Source: Arthrobacter terricola
GTDB taxonomy: Bacteria; Actinomycetota; Actinomycetes; Actinomycetales; Micrococcaceae
Assembly (NCBI RefSeq): GCF_004354015.1
Contig: NZ_SMRU01000042.1
Span: 1-33,682 of the forward strand
DNA: 33,682 bases
Reading direction: 5' to 3'
Shown: piece by piece, positions 30,325 to 33,682 of the stretch
How positions within the stretch are numbered: position 1 is the stretch's first letter
Layout: the number at the start of each line of letters is the position of its first letter
Program-made: the position numbers and the translations under genes
Notes under the pieces: generated by a model
The model's database searches: none
Told to the model about the DNA's origin: nothing
The model's input: the letters and a program-made list of their open reading frames with translations, nothing else

Positions 30325-31614
30325 ATGCCAGCTATCGTGATCGTCGGAGCCCAGTGGGGCGATGAAGGCAAAGGCAAAGCAACCGACCTGCTTGGTGGCC
30401 GCGTCGACTACGTGGTCAAGCCGAACGGCGGCAACAACGCCGGGCACACCGTCGTCGTTGGCGGTGAGAAGTACGAGCTCAAGCTCCTTCCCGCCGGTAT
30501 CCTGAGCCCCAACGCAATTCCGATCATCGGCAACGGCTGCGTGGTTAACCTCGAAGCACTGTTCCAGGAGATCGACGGCCTGGAAGCCCGCGGCGCGGAC
30601 ACGTCCCGTTTGCGTGTCTCGGCGAATGCGCACCTTGTGGCGCCGTACCACCAGGTCCTGGACAAAGTTACTGAGCGTTTCCTCGGCAGCCGTGCGATCG
30701 GCACGACGGGACGCGGCATCGGCCCGGCCTACATGGACAAGGTGGCCCGTTTGGGCATCCGCGTCCAGGACGTCTTCGACGAATCGATCCTCCGCCAGAA
30801 GGTTGAAGGTTCGCTGCGCCAGAAGAACGAGCTCCTGGTGAAGGTCTATAACCGCCGCAATGTTGTGGTGGACGAGATCGTGGAGTACTTCCTGTCCTTC
30901 GCGGAGCGCCTGCGGCCGCTCGTCATCGACAGCACACTGGTCCTCAACAACGCCCTGGACGAGGGCAAGGTGGTCCTCATGGAAGGCGGCCAGGCCACGT
31001 TCCTCGACGTCGACCACGGTACCTACCCGTTCGTGACGTCTTCCAACCCCACGGCGGGCGGCGCGTCGGTCGGTTCGGGCATCGGCCCCACCCGTATTTC
31101 GCGGTCCATCGGCATCATCAAGGCCTACACCACCCGTGTTGGCGCCGGCCCGTTCCCCACGGAACTCTTTGACGAGATGGGCGTGTACCTGCAGAAGACC
31201 GGCGGCGAGTTCGGCGTGAATACCGGCCGTCCGCGCCGCTGCGGTTGGTACGACGCCGTGCTGGCGCGCCATGCGTCGCGCGTCAACGGATTCACGGACT
31301 ACTTCGTGACCAAGCTGGATGTGCTCACCGGCATTGAGCAGATCCCCGTGTGCGTCGCTTACGACGTCGACGGCGTCCGCCACGACGAAATGCCCATGAC
31401 ACAGACCGAGTTCCACCACGCGGTACCGATCTTCGAGTACTTCGACGGCTGGACCGAGGACATCACGGGCGCCAAGACCTTGGAAGACCTCCCGGAGAAC
31501 GCCCGCAACTATGTGCTGGCACTCGAGAAGTTGTCCGGCACCCGCTTCTCCGCGATCGGCGTCGGCCCGGACCGTGACCAGACCATCGTGGTGCACGACC
31601 TCATCGAGGACTAG
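30325..31614 (+). CDS. purA: Adenylosuccinate synthetase
   Basis: 429 residues, standard length. It joins IMP and aspartate with GTP to adenylosuccinate, the first committed step to AMP. Signatures: IVIVGAQWGDEGKGKATDLL at the N-terminus (GTP P-loop and catalytic Asp), NGGNNAGHTVVVGGEKYELK, AIGTTGRGIGPAYMDKVARL, SNPTAGGASVGSGIGPTRIS, AYTTRVGAGPFPTEL and NTGRPRRCGWYD. ATG at 30325 (MPAIVIVG) follows GGGGGAGGA; the frame opens at 30172 but the extra residues are not PurA-like. Single gene with a long leader. Palindromic repeat copy 4 begins 22 nt after the stop. Confidence 0.97.
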   Translation: MPAIVIVGAQWGDEGKGKATDLLGGRVDYVVKPNGGNNAGHTVVVGGEKYELKLLPAGILSPNAIPIIGNGCVVNLEALFQEIDGLEARGADTSRLRVSANAHLVAPYHQVLDKVTERFLGSRAIGTTGRGIGPAYMDKVARLGIRVQDVFDESILRQKVEGSLRQKNELLVKVYNRRNVVVDEIVEYFLSFAERLRPLVIDSTLVLNNALDEGKVVLMEGGQATFLDVDHGTYPFVTSSNPTAGGASVGSGIGPTRISRSIGIIKAYTTRVGAGPFPTELFDEMGVYLQKTGGEFGVNTGRPRRCGWYDAVLARHASRVNGFTDYFVTKLDVLTGIEQIPVCVAYDVDGVRHDEMPMTQTEFHHAVPIFEYFDGWTEDITGAKTLEDLPENARNYVLALEKLSGTRFSAIGVGPDRDQTIVVHDLIED

Positions 31615-31636
31615 CCCCGAACCCCTCCTCCTCCGG

Positions 31637-31700
31637 GAGTTTGTGTACACCTCGCACCCCTTAAGACGCTTCTTAACGGGTGCGAGGTGTACACAAACTC
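31637..31700. repeat. 64-bp palindromic repeat, copy 4
   Basis: 28-nt arms (31637-31664, 31673-31700) pair except for one C-C position; the loop is GACGCTTC. The stem has the ACCT/AGGT version seen in copy 2. It lies directly behind purA and about 77 nt before another hairpin. Confidence 0.9.
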
Positions 31701-31777
31701 GATTGGGTGGGAGGGGCTCAAAAAGTTTTTTGAAAATCGCGTAACCCTTTCGCGTGCACCGGCGATTACCTCTTTGA

Positions 31778-31821
31778 AAGCCGAGCTGAAATTTGTCCCC
31801 CATCATGTTTCAGCTCGGCTT
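31778..31821. terminator. Hairpin upstream of the sigma factor gene
   Basis: AAGCCGAGCTGAAA pairs perfectly with 31808-31821 (14 bp) around a 16-nt loop. It follows a run AAAAAGTTTTTTGAAAA (31721-31737). It may end purA readthrough or insulate the sigma factor promoter at about 31916. Confidence 0.6.
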
Positions 31822-31915
31822 CTCACGTCTGAAGGGTTCCGTGGATGTACAAAGTCCGGGACGAGCGATGCTCCGGAAGGAATGGCCTGTCCTTGGGCTT
31901 CGTCGGTGCAACGGC

Positions 31916-31921
31916 TAGGCT
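31916..31921 (+). promoter_or_regulatory. Possible -10 box of the sigma factor operon
   Basis: TAGGCT would start transcription near 31928. No start codon lies at a leaderless distance in frame (the codon there is GTT). A GGAGG at 31952-31956 then serves a start further down. Confidence 0.35.
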
Positions 31922-31967
31922 AAAGGGCGTTGCCCGGTCGTACGGCCTTTCGGAGGCAACACGGATC

Positions 31968-32567
31968 TTGCATGATCCCGGATATGTGTTCCCCACCGAA
32001 AGCCACGTTCCCGTGACCGACGTCTTGACCGATGCAACCTTGCTTGCCTTGAAGGGCTACCAATCCGGCCTGTTCAGCGCTATCTACCAAGCCCTGGCCG
32101 GACAAGTCCTCGGTTACTTGAAAACCAAGGGCGTCTCGGATCCGGAAGCCGTGACCCAAGACGTCTTCCTCGCCGTCCTGCCCCGCGTCGAAACCGTCAC
32201 TGGCGGCGTCAGCGGACTGCGGACGTTCGTATTTTCGGTTGCCCACGCCCGGATGGTGGACGACCACCGCCGGCAGAGCAGGACGCCGGAGCACCACGAA
32301 TTTGAAGCCGAGCGTGACACGCGCCAGTCGAATTCCGCCGAAGCCGAAGCGATGGACCGCGTGGCACCCGGCGAAGTCCTGGCCCTGCTGGATCTCCTGG
32401 GGGAGGACCAGCGAGAAGTGCTGTCGCTCCGAATCGTTGCCGGCCTGACCGTGGAGCAAGTCGCCGACATCATGGGGAAAAGCCAGGGCGCGATCAAGCA
32501 GTTGCAACGCCGGGCATTGAATGCGCTTCGCGAGCACTCGGTAGTAAAGGAATACGTGGCCCCATGA
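31968..32567 (+). CDS. ECF-type RNA polymerase sigma factor
   Basis: 199 residues from TTG 31968 (MHDPGYVFPTES). It directs RNA polymerase to a special promoter set. Region 2 is recognisable: FSAIYQALAGQVLGYLKTKG, DPEAVTQDVFLAVLPRVETV, LRTFVFSVAHARMVDDHRRQ. Region 4 carries a helix-turn-helix: LLDLLGEDQREVLSLRIVAG, LTVEQVADIMGKSQGAIKQL, QRRALNALRE. The start is uncertain: GGAGG at 31952 is 11 nt before TTG 31968; the open frame reaches 31845 and GTG 31986 is possible. The stop overlaps the next gene (ATGA), the usual arrangement of a sigma factor with its regulator. Confidence 0.85.
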   Translation: MHDPGYVFPTESHVPVTDVLTDATLLALKGYQSGLFSAIYQALAGQVLGYLKTKGVSDPEAVTQDVFLAVLPRVETVTGGVSGLRTFVFSVAHARMVDDHRRQSRTPEHHEFEAERDTRQSNSAEAEAMDRVAPGEVLALLDLLGEDQREVLSLRIVAGLTVEQVADIMGKSQGAIKQLQRRALNALREHSVVKEYVAP

Positions 32568-33391
32568 CGCGCTGGGAAATGAATGACGTCGACCGCGATG
32601 CGATCGTCCTCGAACTGATGCTCGACGCCGGTCTCACCGACGTGCCCGAGGTCGCCGGGGCCCTGACGGGGCTTGGATCTTTTGCCGCCGTGCCTGCGCC
32701 CGCTCCTGCCGGTGCGCTTGCCGCCCTGATCAACGGGGCCGGCACCGTCGGCGCGCCCGGCTTGGCGGAGGCACTTCCCGACGACGAACTCGCCAAGCGG
32801 CGGCGCTCACGTAAGCACCGCCCGGTGGTCATCGGTGCCGCTGTCCTGGCAGCCATGGGCCTCGGCGTCGGGGGAGTGGCGGCAGCGAGCGGCGGCTTCA
32901 GCAAGGGAGCTCCGGAGTTCATGCAATCCCTTATCTCCGGCTGGGAACCCGCCTGGACTTCCGCGCCGCCGTCGTCGGTTCCTTCCGCCCCGGTCAACGA
33001 CGCCGCCAAGGTCGCCACCCTACCGGCGACCCCGCTCCCGACCGTGCCCGCCGTGGCTCCCGCGCCTTCAGCCCCGGCCGTTCCGGAAAAGGCGCCATCG
33101 CCCAAAATCGAGGACGCGGGGAACCAGTCCCAGGGCGGCACGGACGCCGCCGGCGACGCGCAGCAGGACTCAAAGCAGCTCCCCGACCCGCCGAAAATGG
33201 CTGGCACCGACCTGAATTCCGATTCCCAAGGAGCGCTCAAGGGGGTCACTGACACCTTGCCGAAGGTGCTTGGCAAGGATCTCAAGGCCGGAATCCCGCA
33301 GGTGCTCCAGGGCACCCAAGGGAGCCAGAACAACGGGGCAGCTGATTCGCAGGGAAGCACGCTGCGCTGGATCCTCGGACTGGCGCACTGA
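32564..33391 (+). CDS. Single-pass membrane protein, candidate anti-sigma factor
   Basis: 275 residues. The N-terminal ~87 residues are cytoplasmic (RDAIVLELMLDAGLTDVPEV, then a basic KRRRSRKHR stop-transfer-like patch), one membrane helix spans about 88-108 (PVVIGAAVLAAMGLGVGGVA), and the outer part is rich in Pro/Ala/Ser/Thr before a Gln/Gly/Ser-rich tail. The 4-nt overlap with the sigma gene and this topology suggest that the cytoplasmic part holds the sigma factor. No His/Cys zinc anti-sigma motif is present and no family is recognised, so the role is inferred from position. No catalytic domain is visible in the outer part. Confidence 0.65.
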   Translation: MTRWEMNDVDRDAIVLELMLDAGLTDVPEVAGALTGLGSFAAVPAPAPAGALAALINGAGTVGAPGLAEALPDDELAKRRRSRKHRPVVIGAAVLAAMGLGVGGVAAASGGFSKGAPEFMQSLISGWEPAWTSAPPSSVPSAPVNDAAKVATLPATPLPTVPAVAPAPSAPAVPEKAPSPKIEDAGNQSQGGTDAAGDAQQDSKQLPDPPKMAGTDLNSDSQGALKGVTDTLPKVLGKDLKAGIPQVLQGTQGSQNNGAADSQGSTLRWILGLAH

Positions 33392-33420
33392 TATGTAGTT
33401 CTGGTTGTCAAGAGTGCATG

Positions 33421-33460
33421 GATGAGCGGCTCCTGGGTGTTGTTCCGGGAGCCGCCCATC
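33421..33460. terminator. Hairpin terminator after the sigma/anti-sigma operon
   Basis: Thirteen-base arms (33421-33433 and 33448-33460) pair with one mismatch, with core GCGGCTCC/GGAGCCGC and a 14-nt loop, 29 nt after the stop codon. There is no T-tract. Confidence 0.6.
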
Positions 33461-33682
33461 GCGTACCGGCCGGTTGTGGTGTGGTGCTGGCGAGTCGTTT
33501 CTTCCGACTGCAGTGTCAGGCTGACATTCGCGGGTTGGTTACCGCATGACGACTTGTTCGGCTGGAGCCTTATCGGTGTCTAAGATCGAGCGTCGACGGC
33601 TTGGGCTGTCTGCTCATAGTGCGTTCCCGAGTTAGCTCCGGGTGCTGCCATCGCACTTCGGTCATGTCCCGGCCGGCCGTTC
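33461..33682. other. Right-end region without a recognisable gene
   Basis: No frame of useful length is open to the edge with a convincing start. Two tiny hairpins are visible: AGTCG/CGACT near 33492-33508 and TGTCA/TGACA near 33513-33525. The region could be the 5' flank of a gene or mobile element beyond the window, but nothing here proves it. Confidence 0.4.

Noticed and set aside
30262..31806. 514-codon minus-strand frame opposite purA, running through repeat copy 4
   Set aside because: purA is unmistakable on the plus strand. The antisense product has no domain and would cross the palindromic repeat.

Overview
The window looks like chromosomal DNA from a high-GC actinobacterium, most likely Arthrobacter or a close relative in the Micrococcaceae. 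The case rests on strong G/C bias at third codon positions, frequent GTG/TTG starts, many 1-10 nt gene overlaps, a DUF3151 gene directly behind class II fructose-bisphosphate aldolase, and actinobacterial-type leaderless promoters. The genus is inferred from gene style; no database was searched.

Layout: (1) 1-296: one end of an IS630-type insertion sequence, cut by the window edge. (2) 347-3793: a compact, visibly more AT-rich cluster of small leader ORF, lipoprotein, membrane adaptor with a peptidoglycan-binding domain, ABC ATPase and FtsX/MacB-like permease. It looks like a Gram-positive MacAB-like system of unknown substrate. (3) 3889-5292: CPD photolyase. (4) 5500-9838: a four-gene operon covering four consecutive steps of lower valine catabolism (enoyl-CoA hydratase, 3-hydroxyisobutyryl-CoA hydrolase, mmsB, mmsA). 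It converges on an acyl-CoA synthetase-marR operon (12184-9913), and both operons carry the same 17-bp promoter-proximal motif. (5) 12357-13178: nadE. (6) 13221-20636: a LacI regulator divergent from a carbohydrate operon with a binding protein, two permeases, two TIM-barrel isomerase/epimerases and one Gfo/Idh/MocA oxidoreductase. It has no ATPase gene of its own, and a textbook LacI operator overlaps the -35 box. (7) 20751-25530: NADP/F420-type reductase, pyrE, a Tat-exported alpha/beta hydrolase, a tyrosine-phosphatase-like protein, a NagD-like HAD phosphatase and a SPOUT RNA methyltransferase. (8) 25745-27183: fba and DUF3151. (9) 27338-29906: a uracil-DNA-glycosylase-like protein and a large secreted phosphoesterase. 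(10) 30325-31614: purA. (11) 31968-33391: an ECF-type sigma factor overlapping a one-TM protein, probably its regulator. The last ~290 bp hold no recognisable gene.

The most striking non-coding signal is a family of four palindromes at 3816, 22029, 27264 and 31637. Each is exactly 64 bp, built as two 28-bp arms around an 8-nt loop, and each sits just 3' of a gene. The arms differ between copies, yet in copies 1, 2 and 4 the two arms change together, so hairpin or palindrome structure is conserved more than sequence. A 66-bp palindrome with the same geometry but unrelated sequence separates the two convergent acyl-CoA operons.

No tRNA, rRNA, CRISPR array, replication origin or riboswitch was recognised.
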